From assembly GCA_039707655.1 (NCBI GenBank), contig CM077673.1, forward strand, positions 269,398,288 through 269,462,287: a DNA stretch of 64,000 bases, read 5' to 3'. A model generated the notes under the pieces. That model did not search any database, was not told the DNA's origin, and saw nothing but the letters and a program-made list of their open reading frames with translations. Of the stretch, positions 30,839-42,244 are shown in pieces. Position numbers and translations under genes: made by a program. Every line of letters starts with the position of its first letter. The stretch's first letter is position 1. Origin of the DNA: Elymus sibiricus. Lineage: Eukaryota > Streptophyta > Magnoliopsida > Poales > Poaceae.

Positions 30839-32680
30839 TGTTGGAAATATGCCCTAGAGGCAATAATAAATTGGTTATTATTATATTTCCTTGTTCATGA
30901 TAATCGTTTATTATCCATGCTATAATTGTATTGATTGGAAACTCAAATACATGTGTGGGTACATAGACAACACTTTGTCCCTAGTAAGCCTCTAGTTGAC
31001 TAGCTCGTTGATCAAAGATGGTTAAGGTTTCCTAGCCATTGACATGAGATGTCATTTGATAACGGGATCACATCATTAGGAGAATGATGTGATGGACAAG
31101 ACCCAAACTACGAACGTAGCATATGATCGTGTCAGTTTATTGCTATTGTTTTCTGCATGTCAAGTATCTTTTCCTTTGACCATGAGATCATGCAACTCCC
31201 TGACATCGGAGGAATACCTTGTGTGTATCAAACGTCACAGCGTAACTGGGTGACTATAAAGGTGCTCTACAGGTATCTCCGAGGGTGTCTGTTGGGTTGG
31301 CATGGATCAAGACTGGGATTTGTTACTCCGTGTGACGGAGAGGTATCTCAGGGCCCACTCGGTAATACAACATCACAATGAGCCTTGCAAGCAATGTGAC
31401 TAAAGTGTTAGCCACGAGATCTTGTATTACGGAACGAGTAAAGAGACTTGCCGGTAACGAGATTGAACTAGGTATAGAGATACCGACGATCGAATCCCGG
31501 GCAAGTAACATACCGAAGAACAAAGGGAACAGTATACGGGATTAACTGAATCCTTGACATAGAGGTTCGACCGATAAAGATCTTCGTAGAATATGTAGGA
31601 GCCAATATGGGCATCCAGGTCCCGCTATTGGTTATTGATCGTAGAGGTGTCTCGGTCATGTCTACATAGTTCTCGAACCCGCAGGGTCTACACACTTAAC
31701 GTTTGGTGATGATTAGTATAGTTGAGTTATTTTGTTGGTGACCGAAGGATGTTCGGAGTCCCGGATAAGATCCCGGACATGACGAGGATCTTCGGAATAG
31801 TCCGGAGGTAAATATTGATATATGTGATAATAGTGTTTTGATCTCCGGAAGGGTTCCGAAATTCGCCGGAAGAAGTTTCGGATGTTTACCGAAGTGTTCG
31901 GGTGCGAGAACACTTTATATGGGCCAAGGGATAAAAGCCCACGAGGTATTGGAAAGTGCAAAAGTAGTTTTGCTGCCGCGTAAGCGGTACTACCGCTTGT
32001 GTGAAGCGGTACTGCCGCCCGAGCGGTACTACCGCTTGTGTGAAGCGGTACTACCGCCCAAGCGGTACTACCGCTTGTGTGAAGCGGTACTACCGCTTGT
32101 GCGCGGTACTGCAGGGATCCGAGTTGGACTCTTTCCCTGCGGGCCAAACCGACCTTGTGCGGGCAAAACCGACCTGGAGGAGGCTTTTACTCCAAGTTTA
32201 GACCCCAAGGCTCAACATATAAATAGAGGGGCAGGGCTAGCACACGGGACACATTAAGATTTCCCAAGCCGTGTGTCGGCAACCCTAACCCTCTAGTTCT
32301 CCCGTCATAATCTCCGTAGTGCTTGGCGAAGCCCTGCAGAGATTGTTCCTCACCAACATCACCACGCCGTCGTGCTGCCGGAACTCATCTACTACTTCAT
32401 CATCGCTCGCTGGATTGAGGAGGTGAAGGCGTCATTAAGCCATACGTGTGTTGAACGCGGAGGTGCCGTCCGTTCGGCACTAGTTCGTGATCGGATCGAG
32501 GGACGACTTGCGATTTGGATCGCGGAGACATTCGACTACATCAACCGCGTTTCTTAACGCTTCCGCTTAGCGATCAACAAGGGTATGTAGATTCACTCTC
32601 CCTCTCGTAGATGCTCATCACCATGGATAGATCTTGTGTGTGCGTAGGAAAATTTTGTTTCCCATGCAACGTTCCCAACA
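30839..32680 (+). repeat. Angela 2 5' LTR
   Basis: 1842 bp, TGTTGG...CCCAACA, with a TATA box TATAAATA at 32218-32225. It differs from the Angela 1 LTR in its middle, where a palindromic array replaces the G-rich segment. Confidence 0.95.
31982..32112. repeat. Palindromic 39-bp array in the Angela 2 5' LTR
   Basis: Six copies of AGCGGTACTACCGC(TT) in alternating 22- and 17-bp spacing (39-bp period), about 105 nt upstream of the TATA box. Each unit is self-complementary. The same array is at about 39103-39233 in the 3' LTR. Confidence 0.9.
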
Positions 32681-32681
32681 G

Positions 32682-32693
32682 TGGCATCAGAGC
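32682..32693 (+). promoter_or_regulatory. Angela 2 primer-binding site
   Basis: TGGCATCAGAGC, one mismatch from the tRNA-iMet complement TGGTATCAGAGC. Confidence 0.85.
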
Positions 32694-33934
32694 TAGGTCT
32701 ATGCGTAGATGAGATCTCGAGTAGAACACAAACGACTTGTGGGCGTGGGTGTATACATATTGCTTGCCATTACTAGTTGATACTTGATTCGGCGGCATTG
32801 TGAGATGAAGCGGCCCGGACCGACATTACGCGTACGCTTACGCGAGACAGGTTCCTTCAATTGACATGTAACTTCGTTGCATAAAGATGGCTAGCGGGTG
32901 TCTGTCTCTCTCACTTTAGTTGAATCGATTTCAATGAAGTGGGTTCTTTTAGAAGATCAAAAAGCAATCACTACACCACGTTGTGGTTTTGCGTAGGTAA
33001 GAACGGTTCTTGCAAACCCGTAGCAGCCACGTAAAATTTGCAACAACAATTAGAGGACGTCTAACTTGTTTTTGCAGGGTATGTTGTGATGTGATATGGC
33101 CAATTACATGATGAGATATATGTGATGTATGAGATGATCATGTGTTGTATAGAATATCACGACTTGCATGTCGATGAGTACGGCAACTGGCAGGAGCCAT
33201 AGAGTTGTCTTTAATTATTTTCGCCGTTTTTGCTTTACTTTATCGCTATGAGTTAGCAATAGTCGTGGAAGCAACAGTCGGCGCGACAACCTCATGGCGA
33301 CACGTTGATGGAGATCAAGATGATGGAGATCATGGTGTCATGCCGGTGACGATGGAGATCATGCCGGTGCTTTGGAGATGGAGATCAAAAGCACAAGTTC
33401 ATGGCCATATCATGTCACTTATGAATTGCATGTGATGTTAATCCTTTTATGCATCTTATTTTGCTTAGGACGACGGTAGCATTATAAGGTGATCCCTCAC
33501 TTAAATTTCAAGATAAATTGTGTTCTCCCCGAGTGTGCACCGTTGCGAAAGTTCGTCGTTTCGAGACACGCCGTGATGATCGGGTGTGATAGACTCTACG
33601 TTCACATACAACGGGTGTAAGCCATGTTGCACGTGCGGAACACTCGGGTTAAACTTGACGAGCCTAGCATGTACAGACATGGCCTCGGAACACAAGAGAC
33701 CGAAAGGTCGAACATGAGTCATATAGTAGATATGATCAACATGAAGATGTTCACCATTGAAACCACCTCAACTCACGTGATGATCGGACTTGAGTTGGTG
33801 GATTTGGATCATGTTACACTCGAATGATCGGAGGGATGTCAATTTGAGTGGGAGTTTTTAAGTAATATGATTAACTAAACTCATTATCTAGAACAATAGT
33901 CTAAGTTGTCTTTGCTATATTTATGTTGTAGATC
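32694..33934 (+). other. Angela 2 untranslated leader
   Basis: Equivalent to 26216-27460, with the same GATGGAGAT repeats (about 33307-33387) and a 52-codon ORF. Otherwise non-coding. Confidence 0.7.
33669..33827 (+). CDS. Upstream ORF in the Angela 2 leader (52 codons)
   Basis: The counterpart of 27193-27351: same ATG, same length, same end (VDLDHVTLE), with two amino-acid changes by eye (Ser to Asn, Phe to Leu). It closes 107 nt before the gag ATG. Upstream of the ATG the two leaders differ by an indel (GCCATGTTG versus GCCAGTGTTG), so only the ATG-started part is kept in both. Function unknown; coding not proven. Confidence 0.4.
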   Translation: MYRHGLGTQETERSNMSHIVDMINMKMFTIETTSTHVMIGLELVDLDHVTLE

Positions 33935-36900
33935 ATGGCTCGCGCAGTAGCACCCCTGAATTTTAATGCGTTCCTAGAGAAAGCTAAGTTGAAAGATGAT
34001 GGAAGTAACTTTGTGGACTGGGCCCGTAATCTAAGGATTATCCTTACGGCTTCCCAGAAGGCTTATGTCCTTGATGCACCGCTTGGTGATCCACCCGCTC
34101 CAGTTGAGTCTCTAGACGTTGTGAACGCCTGGCAGGCTCGTTCTGAAAATTACTCAATAGTTCAATGTGCAATATTGTATGGCTTAGAACCGGGACTTCA
34201 AAGACGTTTTGAACGTCATGGAGCATATGAGATGTTCCAGGAGTTGAAGTTTATCTTTCAGAAGAATGCCCGGATCGAGAGATATGAGATCTCCTATAAG
34301 TTCTATGCTTGCAAGATGGAGGAGAACGGGTCTATCAGTGATCATGTACTCAGAATGTCTGGGTACTCCACCCGTCTGGCTGAATTGGGGATGCCCCTTC
34401 CGCCAGAGGCTATCACTGACAGAGTTCTTCAATCATTGCCACCTAGCTACAAGAGCTTCGTGTTGAACTATAACATGCACGGGATGAACAAGTCAGTCGC
34501 CGAGCTGTTTGCGATGCTGAAAGCCGCTGAGTCTGAAATTCAGAAGGAGCATCAAGTGTTGATGGTCAATAAAACCACTAGTTTCAAGGAAAATGGCAAG
34601 GGTAAGAAGGGTAACTCCAAGAAGAGTGGCAAAGCAGTTGCTCCTCTCGTGAAGAAACCCAAGGCTGGACCCAAACCAGAAACTATGTGCTTTCATTGCA
34701 AGGGAACTGGACACTGGAAGCGGAACTGCCCCAAGTATTTGGCTGACAAGAAGGCGGCCAACAACAAACAAGGTATATATGATATACATGTTATTGATGT
34801 GTACCTTACCAACTCTCGTTGTAGTGCCTGGGTATTTGATACCGGTGCGGTTGCTCACATTTGCAACTTAAAACAGGAACTACGGAATAGACGGAGGCTG
34901 GCAAAGGATGAAGTGACGATGCGCGTGGGAAATGGTTCCAAGGTTGATGTGATCGCCATCGGCACGCTCGCTCTTTGATTACCATCGGGATTAGTGATGA
35001 ACCTGAATAATTGTTATTTAGTGCCTGCGTTAAGCATGAACATTATATCTGGATCTTGTTTATTGCGAGACGGTTACTCATTTAAATCAGAGAATAATGG
35101 TTGTTCTATTTATATGAGTAATATCTTTTATGGTCATGCACCCAATGTGAGGGGTTTATTCTTATTGAATCTCGATAGTAATGATACACATGTTCATAAC
35201 ATTGATGCCAAAAGATGTAGAATCGATAATGATAATACCACTTTCTTGTGGCACTGCCGTTTAGGTCATATTGGCGTAAAACGCATGAGGAAGCTCCATG
35301 CTGATGGACTTTTGGAGTCACTTGATTTTGAATCACTTGACACATGTGAGCCATGCCTCATGGGCAAGATGACTAAAACGCCGTTCTCTGGAATAATGGA
35401 ACGGGCAAGTGACTTATTGGAAATCATACATACTGATGTGTGCGGTCCGATGAGCATTGAGGCGCGCGGTGGTTATCGTTACTTTCTCACCTTCACTGAT
35501 GACTTAAGTAGATATGGGTATACTTACTTAATGAAACACAAGTCTGAAACATTTGAAAAGTTCAAACAATTTCAGAGTGAAGTTGAGAATCATCGTAACA
35601 AGAAGATTAAATTCCTACGATCTGATCGAGGAGGAGAATATATGAGTTATGAGTTTGGCAGTCACTTAAGACAATGTGGAATTGTTTCACAACTAACACC
35701 GCCTGGAACACCACAGCGTAATGGTGTGTCCGAACGTCGTAATCGAACCTTATTGGATATGGTGCGATCTATGATGTCTCTTGCCGATTTGCCACTATCG
35801 TTTTCGGGTTATGCATTAGAGACAGCTGCATTCACTTTAAATAGGGCACCATCGAAATCCGTTGAGACGACGCCATATGAACTTTGGTTTGGCAAGAAGC
35901 CAAAGCTGTCGTTTCTTAAAGTTTGGGGATGTGATGCTTATGTCAAAAAGCTTCAGCCTGAAAAGCTAGAACCCAAAGCGGAGAAATGCGTCTTCATAGG
36001 ATACCCAAAAGAGACAGTTGGGTATACCTTCTACCTCAGATCCGAAGGCAAAGTGTTTGTCGCTAAAAACGGAACGTTTCTTGAGAAAGAATTTCTCTCG
36101 AAAGAATTGAGTGGGAGGAAGATAGAACTTGATGAGGTTGTTGAACCTTTACTTCAACCTGAAAGTAGCGCAGCGCAGAAAGATGTTTCTGTAGAGCCTA
36201 CATCAGCTGAAGAGGAAGTTAATGATGATGATCATGAAGCTTTGGATCAAGTTGCTATCGAACCTCGTAGGTCGACAAGGACGCGTACTGCTCCTGAGTG
36301 GTACGGCAACTCTGTCTTAGAAGTCATGTTGTTGGACAACGATGAACCTACGAGCTATGGAGAAGCGATGATGGGCCCGGATTCCGAGAAGTGGTTAGAG
36401 GCCATGAAATCCGAGATGTGATCCATGTATGAAAACAAAGTGTGGACTTTGGAAGTATTACCTAAAGGGCGTAAGGCCATTCAGAACAAATGGATCTTTA
36501 AGAGGAAGACGGACGGGGACGGTAATGTCACCGTCTATAAAGCTCGACTTGTGGCAAAGGGTTTTTCACAAGTTCAAGGAGTTGACTACGATGAGACCTT
36601 CTCACCCGTAGCGATGCTTAAGTCCGTCAGAATCATGTTAGCAATATCTGCCTTTTTCGATTATGAAATTTGGCAGATGGATGTCAAAACAGCGTTCCTT
36701 AACGGTTTCCTTAAGGAAGAGTTGTATATGATGCAACCAGAAGGTTTTTGTCGATCCAGAGAATGCTGACAACGTTTGCAAACTCCAGCGATCCATTTAT
36801 GGGCTGGTGCAAGCATCTCGGAGTTGGAATCTTCGCTTTGATGAGGTGATCAAAGCGTTCGAGTTTATACAAGTTTACGGAGAAGCTTGTATTTACAAGA

Positions 36901-37910
36901 AAGTGAGTGGGAGCTCTATAGCGTTTCTAATATTATATGTGGATGACATATTACTAATTGGAAACAATATAGAAATGTTGGAAAGCGTGAAGGAATATTT
37001 GAACAAGAGTTTTTCAATGAAGGACCTAGGAGAAGCTGCTTTCATATTAGGCATCAAGATCTATAGAGATAGATCAAGATGCTTAATAGGACTTTCACAA
37101 AGCACATACCTTGACAAAGTTTTGAAGAAGTTCAAAATGGATCAGTCCAAGAAGGGGTTCTTGCCTGTTTTGCAAGGTATGAAGTTGAGTAAGACTCAAT
37201 GCCCAGTGACTGCAGGAGATAGAGAAAAGATCCCCTATGCTTCAGCCATAGGCTCTATCATGTATGCAATGCTGTGCACAAGACCCGATGTCAGCCTTGC
37301 CATAAGTATGGTCGGAAGGTTTCAAAGTGATCCAGGAATGGAACACTGGACGGCGGTCAAGAATATCCTGAAGTACCTGAAAAGGACTAAGGACATGTTT
37401 CTCGTTTATGGAGGTGATCAAGAGCTCGTCGTAAAGGGTTACGTCGATGCAACCTTTGACACTGATCCGGATGACTCTAAGTCACAAACCGAATACGTAT
37501 TTATTCTTAATGGGGGTGCGGTTAGCTGGTGCAGTTCCAAGCAGAGCGTGGTAGCTGATTCTACATGCGAAGCGGAGTACATCGCTGCCTCGGAGGCGGC
37601 GAAGGAAGGTGTCTGGATGAAGGAGTTCATGACAGATCTTGGAGTAGTGCCTAGTGCACTTAACCCAATGACTCTGTTTTGTGATAATACTGGTGCCATT
37701 GCTCTAGCCAAGGAACCAAGATTTCACAAGAGGACCAGACACATAAAGCGACGCTTCAATTCCATCCGCGATTACATCAAGGAGGACGACATAAATATTT
37801 GAAAAGTACACACGGATCTGAATGTTGCAGATCCGATGACTAAACCTCTTCCAAGGGCTAAACATGAACAACACCAGAACTGCATGGGTGTTCGATTCAT
37901 TACAATGTAA
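33935..37910 (+). pseudogene. Angela 2 gag-pol
   Basis: Same domain order as Angela 1: gag with CFHCKGTGHWKRNC, protease WVFDTGAVAHIC, integrase with an intact HHCC start (LWHCRLGHIG) and RSDRGGEY, RT with YVDDILLIG, RNase H with DSTCEAEYIAAS and CDNTGAIALAK. Breaks: TGA at about 34976 (CGA in Angela 1, a CpG-type change), TGA at 36419-36421 (GGA in Angela 1), a frameshift near 36750-36765 from an extra T, and TGA at about 37800 (TGC in Angela 1). It ends ...MGVRFITM at 37908-37910. About 1325 codons in total. Except for these lesions it is almost complete, fitting its young LTRs. Confidence 0.9.
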
Positions 37911-37946
37911 ATCACATAGTGATGTGAACTAGATTATTGACTCTAG

Positions 37947-37960
37947 TGCAAGTGGGAGAC
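37947..37960 (+). promoter_or_regulatory. Angela 2 polypurine tract
   Basis: GCAAGTGGGAGAC directly before the 3' LTR; the same motif precedes the Angela 1 3' LTR at about 40429-40441. Confidence 0.7.
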
Positions 37961-39802
37961 TGTTGGAAATATGCCCTAGAGGCAATAATAAATTGGTTAT
38001 TATTATATTTCCTTGTTCATGATAATCGTTTATTATCCATGCTATAATTGTATTGATTGGAAACTCAAATACATGTGTGGGTACATAGACAACACTGTGT
38101 CCCTAGTAAGCCTCTAGTTGACTAGCTCGTTGATCAAAGATGGTTAAGGTTTCCTAGCCATTGACATGAGATGTCATTTGATAACGGGATCACATCATTA
38201 GGAGAATGATGTGATGGACAAGACCCAAACTACGAACGTAGCATATGATCGTGTCAGTTTATTGCTATTGTTTTCTGCATGTCAAGTATCTTTTCCTTTG
38301 ACCATGAGATCATGCAACTCCCTGACATCGGAGGAATACCTTGTGTGTATCAAACGTCGCAACGTAACTGGGTGACTATAAAGGTGCTCTACAGGTATCT
38401 CCGAGGGTGTCTGTTGGGTTGGCATGGATCAAGACTGGGATTTGTTACTCCGTGTGACGGAGAGGTATCTCAGGGCCCACTCGGTAATACAACATCACAA
38501 TGAGCCTTGCAAGCAATGTGACTAAAGTGTTAGCCACGAGATCTTGTATTACGGAACGAGTAAAGAGACTTGCCGGTAACGAGATTGAACTAGGTATAGA
38601 GATACCGACGATCGAATCTCGGGCAAGTAACATACCGAAGAACAAAGGGAACAGTATACGGGATTAACTGAATCCTTGACATAGAGGTTCGACCGATAAA
38701 GATCTTCGTAGAATATGTAGGAGCCAATATGGGCATCCAGGTCCCGCTATTGGTTATTGATCGTAGAGGTGTCTCGGTCATGTCTACATAGTTCTCGAAC
38801 CCGAGGGTCTACACACTTAACGTTTGGTGACGATTAGTATAGTTGAGTTATTTTGTTGGTGACCGAAGGATGTTCGGAGTCCCGGATAAGATCCCGGACA
38901 TGACGAGGATCTTCGGAATAGTCCGGAGGTAAAGATTGATATATGTGATAATAGTGTTTTGATCTCCGGAAGGGTTCCGGAATTCGCCGGAAGAAGTTTC
39001 GGATGTTTACCGAAGTGTTCGGGTGCGAGAACACTTTATATGGGCCAAGGGATAAAATCCCACGAGGTATTGGAAAGTGCAAAAGTAGTTTTGCTGCCGC
39101 GTAAGCGGTACTACCGCTTGTGTGAAGCGGTACTGCCGCCCGAGCGGTACTACCGCTTGTGTGAAGCGGTACTACCGCCCAAGCGGTACTACCGCTTGTT
39201 TGAAGCGGTACTACCGCTTGTGCGCGGTACTGCAGGGATCCGAGTTGGACTCTTTCCCTGCGGGCCAAACCGACCTTGTGCGGGCAAAACCGACCTGGAG
39301 GAGGCTTTTACTCCAAGTTTAGACCCCAAGGCTCAACATATAAATAGAGGGGCAGGGCTAGCACACGGGACACATTAAGATTTCCCAAGCCATGTGTCGG
39401 CAACCCTAACCCTCTAGTTCTCCCGTCATAATCTCCGTAGTGCTTGGCGAAGCCCTGCAGAGATTGTTCCTCACCAACATCACCACGCCGTCGTGCTGCC
39501 GGAACTCATCTACTACTTCATCATCGCTCGCTGGATCGAGGAGGTGAAGGCGTCATCAAGCCGTACGTGTGTTGAACGCGGAGGTGCCGTCCGTTCGGCA
39601 CTAGTTCGTGATCGGATCGAGGGACGACTTGCGATTTGGATCGCGGAGACGTTCGACTACATCAACCGCGTTTCTTAATGCTTCCGCTTAGCGATCTACA
39701 AGGGTATGTAGATTCACTCTCCCTCTCGTAGATGCTCATCACCATGGATAGATCTTGTGTGTGCGTAGGAAAATTTTGTTTCCCATGCAACGTTCCCCAA
39801 CA
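37961..39802 (+). repeat. Angela 2 3' LTR
   Basis: 1842 bp, ending CCCCAACA, directly followed by CCATA and Angela 1 sequence. It includes the palindromic array at about 39103-39233. Confidence 0.95.
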
Positions 39803-39807
39803 CCATA

Positions 39808-40391
39808 AGTATGGCCAGAAGGTTTCAAAGTGATCCAGGAGTGGAACACTGGACCGCGGTCAAGAATATCCTGAATTACCTGAAAAGGACTAAGGACATG
39901 TTTCTCGTTTATGGAGGTGATCAAGAGCTCGTCGTAAAGGGTTACGTCGATGCAAGCTTTGACACTGATCCGGATACGTATTTATTCTCAATGGGGGTGC
40001 GGTAAGCTGGTGCAGTTCCAAGCAAAGCGTGGTAGCTGATTCTACATGCGAAGTGGAGTACATCGCTGCCTCGGAGGCGGCGAAGGAAGGTGTCTGGATG
40101 AAGCAGTTCATGACAGATCTTGGAATAGTGCCTAGTGCACTAAACCCAATGACTATGTTCTCTGACAACACTGGTGCCATTGCTCTAGCCAAGGAACCAA
40201 GGTTTCACAAGAGGACCAGACACATAAAGCTACGTTTCAATTCCATCCGCGATTACATCAAGGAGGACGACATAAATATTTGCAAAGTACACACGGATCT
40301 GAATGTTGCAGACCCGTTGACTAAACCTCTTCCAAGGGCTAAACATGATCAACACCAGAACTGTATGGGTGTTAGATTCATTACAATGTAA
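39808..40391 (+). pseudogene. Angela 1 RNase H end of pol
   Basis: Resumes after Angela 2 with RRFQSDPGVEHWTAVKNILN. Relative to Angela 2, 22 bp are missing at 39975/39976 (GATCCGGAT|ACGTA), which shifts the frame and gives a stop at about 40003. The right frame returns with VADSTCEVEYIAASEAAKEG and SDNTGAIALAKEPRFHKRTR, where Ser replaces the Cys before the conserved Asp-Asn. It ends MGVRFITM at 40391. The deletion endpoints share only the dinucleotide AT. Confidence 0.9.
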
Positions 40392-40441
40392 ATCACATAG
40401 TGATGTGAGCTAGATTATTGACTCTAGTGCAAGTGGGAGAC

Positions 40442-42239
40442 TGTTGGAAATATGCCCTAGAGGCAATAATAAAAGTAGTTATTATTATATTTCCTTGTTC
40501 ATGATAATCGTTTATTATCCATGCTATAATTGTATTAATTGGAAACACTGATACATGTGTGGATACATAGACAACACTATGTCCCTAGTATGCCTCTAGT
40601 AGACTAGCTTGTTGATCAAAGATGGTCAAGGTTTCCTAGCCATGGACATGAGATGTCATTTGATAACGGGATCACATCATTAGGAGAATGATGTGATGGA
40701 CAAGACCCAAACTATGAACGTAGCATATGATCGTGTTAGTTTATTACTATTGTTTTCTGCATGTCAAGTATCTGTTCCTATGACCATGAGATCATGCAAC
40801 TCACTGACACCGGAGGAGTACCTTGTGTGTATCAAACGTCACAACGTAACTGGGTGACTATAAAGATGTCTACAGGTATCTCCCAGGGTGTTTGTTGAAT
40901 GGGCATGGATCAAGACTGGGATTTGTTACTCCGTGTGACGGAGAGGTATCTCGGGGCCCACTCGGTAATACAACATCACAACAAGCCTTGCAAGCAATGT
41001 GACTAAAGTGTTAGCCACGGGATCTTTTATTACGGAACGAGTAAAGAGACTTGCCGGTAACGAGATTAAACTAGGTATAGAGATACCGACGATCGAATCT
41101 CGGGCAAGTAACATACCGAAGAACAAAGGGAACAGCGTACGGGATTAACTGAATCCCTGACATAGAGGTTCAACCGATAAAGATCTTCGTAGAATATCTA
41201 GGAACCAATATGGGCATCCAGGTCCCGCTATTGGTTATTGACCGTATAGGTGTCTCGGTCATGTCTACATAGTTCTCGAACCCGCAGGGTCTGCACACTT
41301 AAGGTTCGGTGATGTTTCGGTAGTATAGAGTTATGTATGGTGGTGACCGAAGGTTGTTCGGAGTCCCGGATGAGATCCCGGACGTCACGAGGAGCTCCGG
41401 AATGGTCTGGAGGTAAATATTGATATATAGTAAGTCCCATTTTGGTCACCGGAAAAGTTTCGGGTATTTCGGTAGTGTACCGGGAGTGCCGGGAGGGGTA
41501 CCGGGGACCGTCGGGGGGGTGTCTCGACCCAAAGGGCCTCATGGGCTGTGGGAGGAGTCAAGCCAGCCCTTAGTGGGCTGGCCGAGCCCCCCACTAAGGC
41601 CCATGCGGCTGGGGGTGGGAAAACACAAAGGTGGAAAGAGTTTCCAAGTGGAGGAAGAGGAGTCCTACTCCTAGTAGGATTGGAGTAGGACTCCTCCACC
41701 TCTCCTCCGTGCGGCCGCACCAAGGGGCAGCCCTTGGGCCGTCGGACTCCCTCCCCTTCCTCCTATATATACTAGAGGGAGACAGGGCAAAAGCACTTCA
41801 ACCCTAAGCCACGGTGCAGCCCTCTCTCCCAATAGATCAAGTCCTCTAGTTTTCAGCAGTGCTTAGGCGAAGCCCTGCTGGAATAGTTCCACCACCGCCG
41901 CCGCCGCGCCGTCGCGCTGCCGGAGAACTCATCTACCTCTCCGCTCCCTCTTGCTGGATCAAGAAGGCGGAGATCGTCATCGAGCTGTACGTGTGCTGAA
42001 CACGAAGGTGCCGTCCGTTCGGCGCTAGATCGGGACGGATCGTGATTAGATCGCGGGATGCTCGGCGATTTGGATCGCGAAGACATTCGACTACATCAAC
42101 CGCGTTTCTTAACGCTTCCCGCTTAGCGATCTACAAGGGTATGTAGATCCACTCTCCCTCTCGTAGATGCTCATCACCATGGATAGATCTTGTGTGTGCG
42201 TAGGAAAACATTTTGTTTCCCATGCAACGTTCGCCACCA
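40442..42239 (+). repeat. Angela 1 3' LTR
   Basis: 1798 bp, preceded by the polypurine tract GCAAGTGGGAGAC. It ends CGCCACCA and is followed by the target duplication GGAGC. Confidence 0.95.
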
Positions 42240-42244
42240 GGAGC

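Larger units (their letters stand above)
30839..39802 (+). mobile_element. Angela 2: younger Copia element nested in Angela 1
   Basis: LTRs 30839-32680 and 37961-39802, exactly 1842 bp each, with target duplication CCATA (30834-30838, 39803-39807). It inserted into the RT/RNase H part of Angela 1 in the same orientation. By eye the LTRs differ at about 16 positions (about 0.9%) plus two or three single-base indels. At the commonly used 1.3e-8 per site per year this means a few hundred thousand years. All internal domains are present, but gag-pol has several stops. Confidence 0.95.
24396..42239 (+). mobile_element. Angela 1: Copia (Angela/WIS/BARE type) retrotransposon with a nested second Angela
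   Basis: LTRs 24396-26202 and 40442-42239, starting TGTTGGAAATATGCCC, with a perfect 5-bp target duplication GGAGC (24391-24395, 42240-42244). Without Angela 2 (8964 bp) and its duplication it is about 8.9 kb, the usual length for the family. It encodes gag, protease, integrase, RT and RNase H in the Copia order, all broken. By eye its LTRs differ by about 4% over the first kilobase. Confidence 0.95.

Noticed and set aside
31838..32257. A 139-codon ORF with RYYRLCEAVLPP repeats, seen again at 38959-39378.
   Set aside because: It is the translation of the palindromic array in the Angela 2 LTRs, open on both strands because of the repeat.
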